DNA of 64,000 nt from Plumapathes pennacea. Its lineage: Eukaryota; Cnidaria; Anthozoa; Antipatharia; Myriopathidae. Below, piece by piece: positions 1 through 10,770 of this stretch. The position numbers and the translations under genes are program-made. The notes beneath the pieces were generated by a model that saw nothing but the letters and a program-made list of their open reading frames with translations, searched no databases and was not told where the DNA came from. The stretch's first letter is position 1, and each line of letters opens with the position of its first letter. The stretch spans positions 11,302,184 through 11,366,183 of the forward strand of contig OZ038471.1 in assembly GCA_964036295.1 (NCBI GenBank), given 5' to 3'.

Positions 1-561
1 AAGTTAGAATCTATTTGATGCTCTCTTCATATTTGTTGTAAGTTCTCCGGCTACTAAAAATCACTACATGTATAATATTATTCATATATACAATTATTGT
101 TGTTTAGAAGCTTTTTCCAACAAATTTCTTTCACAATTGCCAATTTATATTGAGTCTATCTCATGAGATATTTATTATGTACATAATATTTATATTACTT
201 TGTTATACTACCTGTCATTCACCTCAATGTATATTATTATTATCATTCAAGTATCACAGATATTAAGTAAGCCCTGTTTGTATGTGTGTGTTTTTGACAC
301 TTTTCATTACCTAACCTTATTTTCAGTTTCTACTTTAATTATGTTAATGACTAATTATCTAATTGATTATTTATTTACTCTTTTGATACTCGCTTATCTT
401 TTGACCTTATTCATGTATAAATTTATTTAGTAAGCTAACTGCCCAGGCTAGCCTTATGGTTATTACAGTTAGCTTGCACCAATTAATAAGTGTAACTTCT
501 TTTGTAGTAATGTAACAAAGCTAAATGCGGTGCTAAATAAACTATTGATTGATTGATTGAT
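1..561 (+). mobile_element. 3' end of a non-LTR retrotransposon with a TGAT-repeat tail
   Basis: This AT-rich stretch has no recognisable gene and ends in a short TGAT tandem (about 545–561) preceded by ataaactat. That is the typical tail of several CR1/L2-like LINEs of marine invertebrates. Directly after the tail the sequence is in the middle of a minus-strand reading frame, so the tail looks inserted there. The open frame at 200–430 is hydrophobic and AT-driven and matches nothing I know. The 5' part lies outside the window. The family assignment is inferred from the tail only. Confidence 0.5.
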
Positions 562-789
562 TTCTCCAACATATTCTTCCAAACCATCCAACATGGCTAC
601 TGATGCAAGAATATCTCTTTTACTCGATATTTCAATTTGCATTTCTGGTTCAACTTCGGCTTCCTTTTTGTCTTGTTTTGTTCCCTTGCTTGCTCGCTTT
701 TTCGCTTTAGTTTTTGGTTCTTCTTGAGTTTGTTCTTGTTCTGCTTTCGTTTCTTCATCATTAACATAGTCTCTTACAGTTTCTGCCAT
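562..789 (-). pseudogene. Truncated charged Polinton protein of unknown function
   Basis: About 75 codons of genuine sequence remain, starting at the ATG at 789. They encode a very Lys/Glu-rich, low-complexity N-terminal half (acidic and basic clusters around residues 11–48) followed by a short predicted helix. The open frame continues to 469, but its last 30 codons are antisense to the retroelement tail at 1–561, so the original C-terminus has been lost. It lies 20 bp upstream of the packaging ATPase on the same strand. I do not recognise the family. Its place beside the capsid and ATPase genes suggests a virion or assembly role, which is inference only. Confidence 0.45.
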
Positions 790-809
790 TTATTTGTCGA
801 GATGAGATC

Positions 810-1469
810 TTAAGTTGTTTTTGGAATTTCAATATGATATGAAAATGGATGACGGAGAGAAAAACAAATCCTTGAGTGTTTTTCATTTTTTAGTATTTTA
901 CAAATAGTTTTCTTCTCATTATTATCAATTCCAGAACCAAACTTTTTGAAAAGTAAATCTGTTCCATCGGATTCTGGATTATGAAACGCAATTACACAAC
1001 CAAGATTTTCTCTGAATGGTTTCGCAATACTAGTCAATTGTTGAGTTAAAACCCAAACAGAAATTCCAATATGCCGTCCACTAAACGCGAGATCGATGAG
1101 TTTACTGCTTCTTTTCTTTACATCTGCACTCACTGCACAATCATCAAGAATTATGAGAACTTTGGTTTGTCTTCCAAGATCGCTCATTTTGTTGTCGTGA
1201 AATAGATCTGCACAAATCTCCAAACACTCTTCAACTCCTTCAGATTCGTTTGGCATCATGACGAAAAAGCATTTATCAAGGTTGGCAAATCCTTCATAAG
1301 TTTTGTTTGTTGCAAAAGTTAGGCAAATCAAAACAATAAAGTCAAAGACATGTCTAAAAGAACTTCTTAAAAGATCAACCAAGTATTGTGTTTTTCCGCA
1401 ATTAGTTGGACCAGTAATCAAACAATAAAACGGTACTTTAGATTTTAAAGATTCCATCTTTAAAATCAT
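810..1469 (-). CDS. Polinton genome-packaging ATPase (FtsK/HerA, A32-like)
   Basis: The 219-residue product is a P-loop ATPase of the A32-like packaging family, which drives DNA into jelly-roll capsids. Walker A is GPTNCGKT at residues 20–27, Walker B is VLIILDD at 104–110 with the acidic pair that activates water, and a conserved SVWVLTQQ strand (sensor region) lies at about 137–144. The length is about normal for Polinton ATPases (200–250 residues), and no stop or frameshift is visible, making this the only core gene that looks intact. It follows the capsid gene on the same strand with a 19-bp gap, the usual capsid–ATPase neighbourhood. The first ATG gives MILKMES; a second ATG four codons later could also serve as start. 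Confidence 0.9.
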   Translation of the reverse strand: MILKMESLKSKVPFYCLITGPTNCGKTQYLVDLLRSSFRHVFDFIVLICLTFATNKTYEGFANLDKCFFVMMPNESEGVEECLEICADLFHDNKMSDLGRQTKVLIILDDCAVSADVKKRSSKLIDLAFSGRHIGISVWVLTQQLTSIAKPFRENLGCVIAFHNPESDGTDLLFKKFGSGIDNNEKKTICKILKNEKHSRICFSLRHPFSYHIEIPKTT

Positions 1470-1488
1470 AATCGTATATTTTTAAATC

Positions 1489-2720
1489 TTATGAAGATGG
1501 TTGAATTCTTACATCTTTCACAACTCCATCACGAACGAAAACTGCTGCATCAGAAACGACAAACACATGACAATCTACGGTCGTAGAAGCAACTCCACCA
1601 ATATCAATAGTCAATCTAATTCCGTCATGAGACCTTCCTACCACGACTCCGTCACCATGAAGATTGTTATCTGGCGCGGATCTTAAATCAACCCATAATG
1701 CAAACTTGCCGTTATGAAAGTCTATTTCCTTGAAGTGATCCTCAACATAATCAAATCTTTTTAAAATCATTGGCCAAACATCCTCTCTTAAAATTCCGTT
1801 TGAAAATAACATGTTTGGCACGCCATTTATAGAAACTTTGACAGAATTAATTAAAGGGTTAACAAACTCCTCAGCCTTCCTTTCTCCTGAATCAAAACTC
1901 TTTAAAAAGAATAACATGATTCCTTTCATACAACTTCTTGGTGTGTTTACGTGAAGATTGATAAGTGACCCAGAACCAATGTCAATTGATGGAAGCTTTT
2001 TGAAGTAATGAACATCCTCAAAATAAAAAGTTCTGCCGCTTTGATAAACACTACTCGCCTGAAACGCCAAATTTTCATCTTCAATAGTTTAATATTCTAA
2101 TTCTATGTCATTCAACTCATAACCATGATCTTTAGTGTTATCTGAAGTGACGACTATTGCAGACGCATTAGCAAGTTTTACTTCAAACCTTAAATTTGAC
2201 TTCAGTCCTCTTTGGTAAAAAACTCCATGATCGTCTAACACTGGGTGAGATAAAGGAATGTGATAATTTTTCCATAAGTAGTGCTCGTTTGTTTCATTAA
2301 CTTAGCTTCACCAGACCCCTTCGCCATAGCCTTTCTCTTAGCTTCACTCATTATTCCTCTTTTTACATCTTCCTCACATGTTAACATGTCATGGTACCCA
2401 TGAAAAACGTCGTACCTGTCCGTATCGCAAATAGTTTTTCCATCAAAGGAAATCTTCATTTGATTCACTAAATTTCTTGACACATTTTGAACGAGATGAT
2501 TATCAGCATGTCCCGTTTCTATCTTTATTTTGAACCTCAAAAATATACTTTTTGGAACAAACACCATATTTTCATTTAATCTTGGTACATCAACATAAAG
2601 CGTTTCTCCCGGCTTAGCAGTTGATGGCGTAAAAGTAATTCTATGAAGAGTTCTCTCAGCCTTCATTGCCTTAGACAATTTAGGTTTTCTATTTGGGTTA
2701 AGTATTTCTTCAAGTGACAT
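1489..2720 (-). pseudogene. Polinton major capsid protein (double jelly-roll), broken
   Basis: Two open frames, 2235–2720 (161 codons, N-terminal part) and 1489–2070 (193 codons, C-terminal part), together with the sequence between them cover a protein of about 410 residues with the sequence character of Polinton major capsid proteins. Clues are VPRLNENMVFVPKS near the start, a strongly conserved middle stretch between the two frames, and FEDVHYFKK and FALWVDLR in the second part. Two lesions break it: a one-base shift in the T-run at about 2267–2271 and a TAA stop codon at 2089–2091. The family forms the hexagonal capsomers of the virion. The start codon lies only 28 bp from the divergent integrase start. 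Homopolymer shifts can be assembly errors, but the stop is a separate lesion. Confidence 0.85.
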
Positions 2721-2748
2721 ATTTTAAAGACGCAAACTAAATCTTTAA
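2721..2748. promoter_or_regulatory. 28-bp divergent intergenic region between capsid and integrase genes
   Basis: Only 28 bp separate the capsid ATG (2720, minus) from the integrase ATG (2749, plus). The stretch is AT-rich and contains attttaaag and tctttaaat. Any promoters must overlap coding sequence or be shared. No defined TATA or initiator motif can be assigned with confidence. Confidence 0.3.
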
Positions 2749-3732
2749 ATGAAAAAGATGGAAAAGATTTATTACTCTTCCAAAGGATATTGGAAGGGTT
2801 TATCAGCAATTAAAAAACTTTCTTTAGAAGCTGGAGTTACTAATGAAGAAGCAAAAGATTGGCTATGAAAACAGGCGCTTTGGCAAATTTATCTTCCACC
2901 GCCGAATTATGTTCCAAGACCACATTGGATTATTTCTGTGGTAAACGAAATTCATCAAGCTGATCTCCTATTTCTTCCCCACGATAAAGTTGGAAGAAAA
3001 ACTTATAAATATGCTTTAGTTGTTATTGATATTGCTTCAAGATATGTTGATGCAGAAGCTTTGACGAGTAAATCAAGTGATGAAGTGGCAAACGCTTTCA
3101 AGAAAATTTATTCAAGGAGGTTGAAGTGGCCAAAAACTTTAATCGTCGATCCAGGAAGAGAATTTATGGGATCTTTAACGGTTCTTATGAATCAAAAGAA
3201 AGTAGTTATAAAACGATCAGAAACTGCTAATCACAGAGCACAAGCATTTGTCGAAAGAGCGAACAAAACTTTAGGTGAAAAAATATTTAGCCAACAATAC
3301 GCTGACAAACTTGTTACTAACGACAGATCGACAAAGTGGGTTAATAGATTACCAAATATCATAAAAACCATAAATAATCACGTAACTAGATTAACAGGCA
3401 AGAAAGCCATCGACGCTTATCGTGAGAAAAATGTTGAACAAAAAGTTAAGAATTATTCACGGCCTGTTGGGTTCAATGAAAAAAGGCTTGATAGCGGCGT
3501 TAACGTAAGATATTTGTTATCGCCTGGTGAGGAAGAAGGCGGAAGTGTTAGGAGAGCAACTGATCCTATATGGAGTACAAAAGTTTTTGAGTTGAAAAGA
3601 TCAATAATATCTAAAAATCAACCAGTATTATATTATTTAGTAGATGGACCAAAGAGAGGATTCGTTAGAGAAGAATTACAAGTCATCCCAGAAGACACTG
3701 AGTTACCGCCAAAACTCGTATTAAAACAATAA
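2749..3732 (+). pseudogene. Polinton retroviral-type integrase (rve, DDE), one in-frame stop
   Basis: Reading from the ATG at 2749 gives a 327-codon frame interrupted once, by TGA at 2866–2868 (codon 40), between DWL and KQALWQIYLP. The open part alone begins at 2938. The catalytic triad of the RNase H-like core is present: D72 (QADLLF), D134 (LIVDPGREF) and E169 (AFVERANK), with 34 residues between the last two, as expected for a DDE integrase. The C-terminal part (about 240–327) ends in a small beta-rich, chromo- or SH3-like stretch with VDGPKRGFVREELQVI. In Polintons this enzyme inserts the linear element and makes 6-bp target duplications. The stop would remove function unless read through. 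The gene ends 2 bp from the convergent polymerase gene. Confidence 0.88.
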
Positions 3733-3734
3733 AT

Positions 3735-6700
3735 TTATTTCAACAGCTTTTTTTCTAAATTTTTCAACATCAATTTTTTAAATAAATTTGCTTCTTTCTT
3801 CGCAATCTTAAACTTTGTAGCAAAACTTTTCAACATCAATTCTTTATCAAATTTTTCATAATCAACTTTTTCATTTATTTCATTTATTTCACTTACTTCA
3901 TTTATTCTATAATGACCAATAGCTAAAGTGTCTAGTCCGTTTGGTAATATGTGCCTCTTATCATCATCGGCAGGAAGTGCAATTTTATTAACTCTTTGGG
4001 AAAACAAATTATGATTGTAGGAATGTATTCTCCCCATGTCTCTCATTTGCTCTTTTCTTGAAAATAGCACTTCTTTCATGTGATTCATTCCAATAGTTTT
4101 CTTGACTACTTCCTTGTTAACTCCTTTACACTTGATGTCTTCTCTCGACGACTCAAAATGCTCTAAAGATATTCCATACAACTTTGCCCTCAAACCAACA
4201 AACTCAAAAATCTCAACACCATTCGTCTCATCCTTAAACATTCCTAAAACTTTTTTATTCAAACCAGATGGAATACCACTCAAATGATCTTTTGGAATCT
4301 CACTAGTATCAAAATGTGTTTTCACGTCGGGCGTAATATCTTTATAGAAATCCTCTGTCTCGATTTCATAAGTCAAAGAATCTGTGTCGGTAAATAAAAG
4401 CCTTGCTTTTTCACCATAATTTTTCTTGATATAACCATAGTGAAAATCATACATGATCAATTTACTAAGATCAAGAATGGTCATTCCAAGGTAAATGGGT
4501 TTATTATAATAAGTCTTAGTTTTCCCCATGTGAACGGCCACCAAGTTTTCACTAAAAACTGTTCTCCCTCGATAATTCGACTTTTTGACTAATCCAGAAA
4601 ATTGTGATTCATCGGTCGTGAGTTTAATATTTACTCGATTTCTAATATTTTCCATCGTTTTTCCAAAAAGAGAATTATTCATAAGTTTATAAAAGTTTTT
4701 CTCAAACTTAGTCTTCCCAGCCATTCTCATCTTCGTATTAAATGAGATGTAATCTTTCATAAAATCTTCATCAAAGGTAATCATTCTGTGAATCTTTCTT
4801 ACCTTCAATCCCATCTTCACGTAGTATTTCAATAATTCATGATGTAGCACATATTTCTCCTTGTCGTAAAAAGTAGAAACTAACTTTTCTACTTTGTTAA
4901 TTTTTCTCCTCTCCGGCGCTAATGGATAATCATTATGAATATCATGTAACTCCTTTGGATATTCCAAGTCAACCTCTAGAATTGATGGAGGCACTTTCTT
5001 TAAAGATTTACCTCTTCGAACTACATCGTTCAACTCAACTAGTAATTCATTTGGTGCCCATTTAAACTTTGAATAAGGCATCTTTTTCGACATAGCTAAT
5101 CCATAAAGATTGTTCGCGTCCAAATATTTAATAAATTTATCTTTTGAATTCTTGTCATGGTGATTCATGTATTTGTTATTAGCCTTCGAATATCTCCCCG
5201 TTATCACTGATACTCCGCCTCTTATTCCTCTCTCAAACATCATAAACATATCATAATCTTTTTGGTAATTCTGGTTCGGCGGAAGTCATCTTGAAAAACG
5301 CATCCCAAGTTAACCCAGGAGACGTGAAATAATGGGCCGGATCAAGACCATATGCTTTCATGCAAACACTTCGGCTAGTAATAGAACATCAGTTTTTAGA
5401 TAAAGATCGTGATACTCTCTAAAACTTTTCATATTGAAAGTTTTCCAAACGTTTTGTGCATGTTCATAATCACTATTTGAGATATCTTTTTCACTTAATA
5501 TTGAATAAAACATCTCAATGGAAGGCAACTCTTTTTCTTCAAATCTTTCGAAAGAGTTAAAATAGTCATAAGGAAATACACCTTTCCTTTTTAAAAGATT
5601 CAACTTTTCGTCTTTAAAAAATTGTGATGTTATCTTAAAATCTTCATCTTCAAGTGTCTCAACCATTTTGTCTAGACTACTTAATAAAAATTTATAACTA
5701 TCAATAAATCTTGCTTGCATATTTATTGGGAACATCTTTAGTGAACCATCATCATTAATCATTGGTTTCCCTTCCTCATCTCTTTTGACTCTCTCATCAA
5801 CTTTAACGAGTTTAGTGAAAGAAACATATTTCTCCTCATTAAGTGGAATACAATTAACTCTCTCTCCATCTTTCGCTAATTCTTTTATAAACAAATGTGC
5901 ATCATAATTTTGTAAATTGTGAAAAATTATAGGAACAGGAACTTTTTTTCTGACTTTCAAATTACATTTAGAATGTGCTGCTCCTCTAAACATTCCTGTC
6001 AAATGACAATGATCTCTAACTTTAAACTTCGTAAAACTTGTGTCATCAAATTCGCCCTCTGAACCTTCACAAATATGACAAACATTTTGAGAATGATGCA
6101 ATTCTTTTTCTTCCACACCAAAAATCATCTTCTTTGGGGTTTTCAAATATTTTTCATAAATCTCTCTTATCTCATCATCAATCATAGAATTAAACTTTTC
6201 AACAACTTGTTTAGCCGATTCTTGTTTTGTGTAAACTACTTTCTTTGCTTTCATAATACTTTCATCAAAACAAACAATCGTATATGAAAATCCACTTGGA
6301 ATGTGTTCTTGAATGTTTGCAGTAAAAGATTTTTTATCTGATGTCTTATCTTTATTCTTGTGATTTTTCACTCCAAGTTTTATCAATCTTTGTCTTGTTT
6401 CTTCACTCATCCTAGAACCATCGTCTACTATGATTTTGTTAATAGACTCAAAATCAGCATAAATTACAAAAGGAACTTTAAATTTCTTATAATAATTTTT
6501 AAATTTACAAACTTTTTCATAAGTTGGCATTATAGTTGCCGATCCTTCGTTTGAAAAACAAACATTTTTATGTTCTTCGAAATATTGGTCGTAAAAATGA
6601 TTAAAACAATTCCTACAAACATTTACCTTATTTCTATGTTTCGTATATTGGCTTTTCAATAATCTTGACAATGAATTTATTACACAATAATGACCTTCAT

Positions 6701-7868
6701 AAAGTAACAAATCTATTACCTTAACGTTGGAGTCTTCTTTAACCGGTTTCAGTGGAAAAAAACCTCCTCTCTCTCGTTGACAATCATCATACCCAACTAT
6801 ACAAATCTTATGTCCTGGATTATTTTTCTCGAAAGTTGTTGGGCCTTTCTTAATATCAACAGGAAAGGTAATTCCTTCCCAATTAAAATCTTTAACCTTA
6901 TCTCTCAAGGATGAATCTATCCTTTCTGAATTTTTTCCCTTTGGGTTAAGTGACCTTAAAATAGACCACTTAAAACATTCGTTGTCGTTGTTCTTAATAT
7001 TAATTACCGCCTTCTTTTTAATTATCTTTTCAGGAAGGTCTTTGTAAGTTCCGCCAGATATTGGTGTAAAATCATCAACTTCAATCGTTAAGTGTTCAAC
7101 CCTCTCAAAAATCCAGCCAGACCCAAGATTTACAAATTCCTCTGACTTCTCCAATAAATATTGTGAAACTTTATCATAAAATTCTTCAATATCAGTGCTT
7201 TCATAAATCTCCTCAATTTGGCTTCTGTTATGATAAATAGATTCTTCTAAAACCCTTTGATTTTTAATCATCTTATAAGCACACGACAACACAAATTTAA
7301 CTTTAAGAGGTTTTTTCAATCCCTTAATTTTTTCAATTATCCTTCGTTTATTTTCCTTAAAAAACGAAGGAATGTCCACTTGGTTCTTACCCCTAATCCT
7401 TATATTTTTAGCCTTTCCCCTAGAATATTCTTTCACTTCTGGCTCTTGTCTTTTTTCCTTCTTAATAGACTCTTGTTCAACCAATAATTTTTCTTCATTA
7501 ATAAGACTTACTAACTTCTTTGCCATATCCTTAACCTTGCCTTCTGGAATTAAACTTAAAAGACCCTCACCAACTCTCTTCAAATTCTTAACAAACCAAT
7601 CTAACCAACTCTCCCCTTCTCTTGGTTTCGGTAACGGTTCGTTGTCCTTATTTGATGAAGTATTTCTCGGCTTAACAATAGGCCTAACTCCTTCTGGGAA
7701 AATAGTCCTTGGTTTTGGTATCGGTTTTTGCCTCTTCTCTGCGCTAACATTTCCTTGTCTTTGTACTCTTGAAATAGCTCCTTCAAGCTCTTTTTTATTC
7801 ATCTTCCACCTGCCCTTAATGTCAAGCTCCTTTGCAATTCCTTTCCTTAATTCATTTAATGTAGTCAT
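3735..7868 (-). pseudogene. Polinton protein-primed DNA polymerase B, frameshifted
   Basis: Two long frames, 5358–7868 (836 codons) and 3735–5249 (504 codons), together with the 108 bp between them encode about 1,370 residues. The first holds a SAP-like N-terminus (1–32), a Pro/Lys-rich linker, a C/H-rich stretch (415–440), exonuclease motifs YADFES (470–475) and HNLQNYDAHLF, a CxxC/CHLTG zinc site, and the ExoIII motif YHDLYLKTDVLLLAE. The second holds polymerase motif A YLDANNLYG (42–50), motif B KLMNNSLFGK and motif C FTDTDS (286–291). The catalytic acidic residues are all present. Two shifts, near 5358–5362 (apparent small deletion) and near 5250–5262, split the gene between exonuclease and polymerase domains. 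The family replicates the element's own DNA from a protein primer. Confidence 0.9.
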
Positions 7869-8164
7869 GTTTTATATCCAATTCTTTGCCCTTAAGCCTA
7901 AATTCTTTTAGCACAAGAGGTGAGGTGGGGTGAGGTATGAGCCAGAAGGTACTTTAGATAACTACTCGCCCTGTCACAATCATATTCCTCAGCACATACA
8001 ATACGAGCACGTCATTCACTAAAATGTTCCAACTGTTTTTTAATTAGGCAAATTTGGTTTGAATACATAAACAAGGTCACAAACAACAACTATTTCAAGT
8101 TCGGCATCAATACATCAAATCCTCTAGAAGTTATGGACATTTTTAGTATACCTCGCGTTATAGA
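7869..8164. other. Junction region upstream of polB, no gene seen
   Basis: There is no convincing coding sequence here. A GA-rich purine patch (gaggtgaggtggggtgaggt) lies at about 7919–7938. This may be the edge of the Polinton block or of the LINE fragment that follows; the exact boundary cannot be fixed by eye. Confidence 0.4.
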
Positions 8165-8418
8165 CAATCCTGGCCAAAAGTATGTGGGACACTCTGAAAA
8201 AATGCTATGTTTTCACCACCACTCCTTGTTGAATAACGAAAGCGGCTGCTGTTTCCGAAACTTAGTCCTCCCCCCTCCCCCCATACAATGTTGCTTAAAG
8301 GGAGTGCACTTTGAGCACATTCATTCAACATTGCAAGGGGGGAGGGGGGCGGGAAGAGGGAAAATGTCATAATTTTTAGATAAAAGGCTAAGTGTCCCAC
8401 GACTTTTGGCCAGGATTG
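8165..8418. mobile_element. 254-bp Tc1/mariner-like MITE with 29-bp TIRs
   Basis: The left end (8165–8193, starting CAATCCTGGCCAAAAG) and right end (8390–8418, ending CTTTTGGCCAGGATTG) are near-perfect inverted repeats. TA follows the right end; the matching left dinucleotide is GA, suggesting a mutated TA target duplication. Inside is a second inverted pair, a C-run with caatgttg (about 8268–8292) and caacattg with a G-run (about 8327–8352). There is no coding capacity, so it is non-autonomous. It sits inside a LINE fragment and splits the endonuclease frame. A left end of the same family occurs at 51713. Confidence 0.8.
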
Positions 8419-8745
8419 TAGTTTAGAGTCTAGAGAGCATAACACTTCTTCTAATAGATTCAGATTTTTGGATAAACTCCTAATATTGCAGTGGAAGATC
8501 GAAAGAGATGGGCTGGAGTTGTTTAGCACCTTGTTAAGATCATGAACTGAATGGTAATCAGAGCAGGGATTAGAAAGCATCAGGTCAGAGTCACACTCAT
8601 CGAATTTATCCGGATTAGAGAAAAGATCAAAGAGGTCAAAGTCGTTATTCCTCCTATCAGACCAGCTGCCAGACATTGCACTAAATTCTCTATCAGGTAA
8701 ATTAGAAAAAGGTAAATTACTTACGATTTCTTGGTAACTAGCCAT
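8419..8745 (-). pseudogene. LINE ORF2 N-terminus (start of APE endonuclease), truncated
   Basis: The frame starts at 8745. Its residues 79–108 read SPSLSIFHCNIRSLSKN and onward, the standard opening of the apurinic-type endonuclease of CR1/L2/Jockey-like LINEs, in which N in CNIRSL is an active-site residue. The frame then runs directly into the MITE at 8165–8418, and nothing clearly endonuclease-like resumes beyond it. No reverse transcriptase follows. It lies 51 bp downstream of a matching ORF1, so both come from one 5' LINE fragment. Confidence 0.65.
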
Positions 8746-8796
8746 GTTTTGGGCTGCTTTGTGGTCTCGTCACATTGTTACATGTTAACACTGAGC

Positions 8797-9306
8797 CTAT
8801 CGATCAAGGAACTCATAAAATTGCTCATGAGATACAAAACACAGTATTGGTGAGCTGTCCGATTCTCTGAGCATAAGCTTGCCGTTAGTGGTCCAGATGT
8901 ACTTGTAGTTGTGACTGCGTTTGTACTCCAACAGTCGGCTAAACAGTCGCTTTCTGTATGGCGTTAAGCTTTCATTGATGTGGATTTCGGCTTTATAGCT
9001 GATCACAGGAGACTCTGGCTGTCTGGCGACGGATGGTAGGTCCTTGGTCCGCTTGGAGTTTAGGTTTCTTCTCTTCTTATACACCTCATCTCTCTTCTGT
9101 CTTCGAGTAAATTTCACTATCAGTCGATCTTTCACTCTCTTTGTTGGTGGCAGCCGATGAGCTACTGAGATATCATTCTTGTCAAGTTGTACTCCGATTA
9201 CCTCCAACATCTCTCGAACAAGTTCCGATGGATTGTCGTCAGGCACAATCGGGATGCCAGTTATTTCAAGGCAATCGCGCCGCACTTGCATGTACATGTG
9301 AAACAT
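8797..9306 (-). pseudogene. LINE ORF1 (RNA-binding protein) fragment
   Basis: The 169-codon frame matches the conserved core of LINE ORF1 proteins: RRDCLEITGIP, then VIGVQLDKNDISVAHRLP, LIVKFTRRQKRDEVYKKRR, INESLTPYRKRLF and YIWTTNGKLMLR. This is the RRM-like/C-terminal nucleic-acid chaperone region. The usual coiled-coil N-terminus is missing, so the element is 5'-truncated near 9300 or the start lies in degraded sequence. ORF2 follows downstream on the same strand. The exact LINE clade is not certain. Confidence 0.65.
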
Positions 9307-9743
9307 CTAATAATGACTCGTGAGTCGATAAAATAGAAGAATTCGAAGAAATTATCAATGAAAGTTTGCTCTCACTCAAAGACATTTGCAAAGAAATGTG
9401 TGTGAAGTCCGCGTCTCGTTGGTAAGATGACGTCAGAGTGGTAAACCGCTGGCCCGAAATATTTATTCACGGCCAACATGGCGGATAGGCGTTTTAGCCT
9501 CCTTTGAATTAATATATCTCGGGAGTCTTACATCTGAAAAAAAGTTTTTGGGACATTTTGCTATTCATACCATACACTTTCATTTAAAGTGGTTAAAATA
9601 GTATTTCAAAGTGGTCCGATTTTGGTCAAAGTACCCCTTTAAATACTATAGACGCTTTAGACAGAACAGGCATTTGATGCTTCGCTGTATACACTCTATA
9701 AACTTTTAACTTCGGACGTATAGTAGACATCTATAGCGTATAT

Positions 9744-9822
9744 ATACATCTTATTCGATGGTTTAGCGCGTAATACGGGCCGGTATTTTACGAGTTGCTC
9801 GTATTTTTCCGAGCCCTGCCGC
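9744..9822 (+). repeat. 79-bp direct repeat, copy 1
   Basis: It begins atacatcttattcgatgg and ends ccgagccctgccgc, with few differences from 12577–12655. It contains a small hairpin, tacgagttgctcgta. The sequence to its right (atttattatatgactgg) is the reverse complement of the sequence to the left of copy 2, so each copy may be one half of a longer element with inverted ends. Confidence 0.7.
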
Positions 9823-10627
9823 GGAATTTATTATATGACTGGTTTCTTTAGCCTGTTTTCCATTCTTCTTGTGATATTTTTGCATTCATTTGCCGTGATG
9901 AACATTCGAAGGCCAGTCAGTGATGACGATTCACGCGGAAGCCAATGTACTGCCTTTAATGTGATTGGACAAAATTGACATCCGAACTTGAAAAACTGGT
10001 TTTCGCAAGCAGAAAGAGTGCACGAAATTTGTACTGACAGTGTCTAACAATGTTCTGCATAGTCCGATCGCCACCAAACGGTATTGTCTAAAGTTCTTCG
10101 TCACTATTATCAAAAGAGAGAACTCGTCTGAACCGTTTCTTCAGGTTCTCTTCAAGTTTCCTTTCATTGCCAAAACTGAAAGAACCAGTTGCTGAACGTT
10201 GCTCCCGAAAGCATGCTTGCTGCTTCGTTGTGGCTAGAGAAAGTTGGCAAGGGTTATAGAACTTTTCTGCCAGCAGAATCAGGAGCTTGTTCTCCCGTCA
10301 CGTGCTTGCTCAATGTCAAGGACATCAACATCTGCTGTTGCTCTGAATATTTGGTCTCTGCCTTTACCAGATCGGCGAAGTTGTTTTCGTTTACTTGCCA
10401 AAGCCTCACTGGCCTTCGAGAACTGTATGTCGTTCATCCAGTTTTGTTTCCCCTGTTCCCGTAGAAAGCAGTCAAAACTCCGAAAAAATGAGGTAAGTGT
10501 ATCGGCTTTAAATTCTTCGCCGCTTTGTTTACAAATTTTACCAACAAAATGCGCGAGTGATTGTTCAGCTCACTCGGTGGTACTTTTTTCAGTGGGTCTT
10601 GTCTCGTTCACTGTTTTAGCCCATTTC

Positions 10628-10770
10628 TAAAAATTATCTCCGAGCGAAGCGAGGGTAATAATCACGAGGCTAATGCACAAAATCGCCCTATTTGAAGACT
10701 CCAAGCGGGTCGCCATCTCGAAATTAGTTTGTTCGTGTGTCTGTTTGTCTGGCGTACGACCTCGTCCCCA
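10628..10770 (+). repeat. Dispersed repeat, related inversely to 51178–51327
   Basis: The stretch from tccgagcgaagcgagggta to ggcgtacgacctcgt reappears as its reverse complement near 51190–51327 (for example gaggtcgtacgccagac and ttaccctcgct), with moderate divergence. It is a dispersed element of unknown class with no coding capacity. Confidence 0.6.

Noticed and set aside
200..430. 76-codon hydrophobic frame
   Set aside because: AT-driven composition with no recognisable family, located in the untranslated end of a retroelement.
5358..5400. Polymerase split as two separate genes
   Set aside because: The sequence between the two frames continues the conserved polB reading in shifted frames, so it is one broken gene.
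7257..7911. Plus-strand frames over the polymerase gene (7257–7487, 7372–7911)
   Set aside because: They are shadows of the minus-strand polB frame, with low-complexity Phe/Leu/Ser composition.
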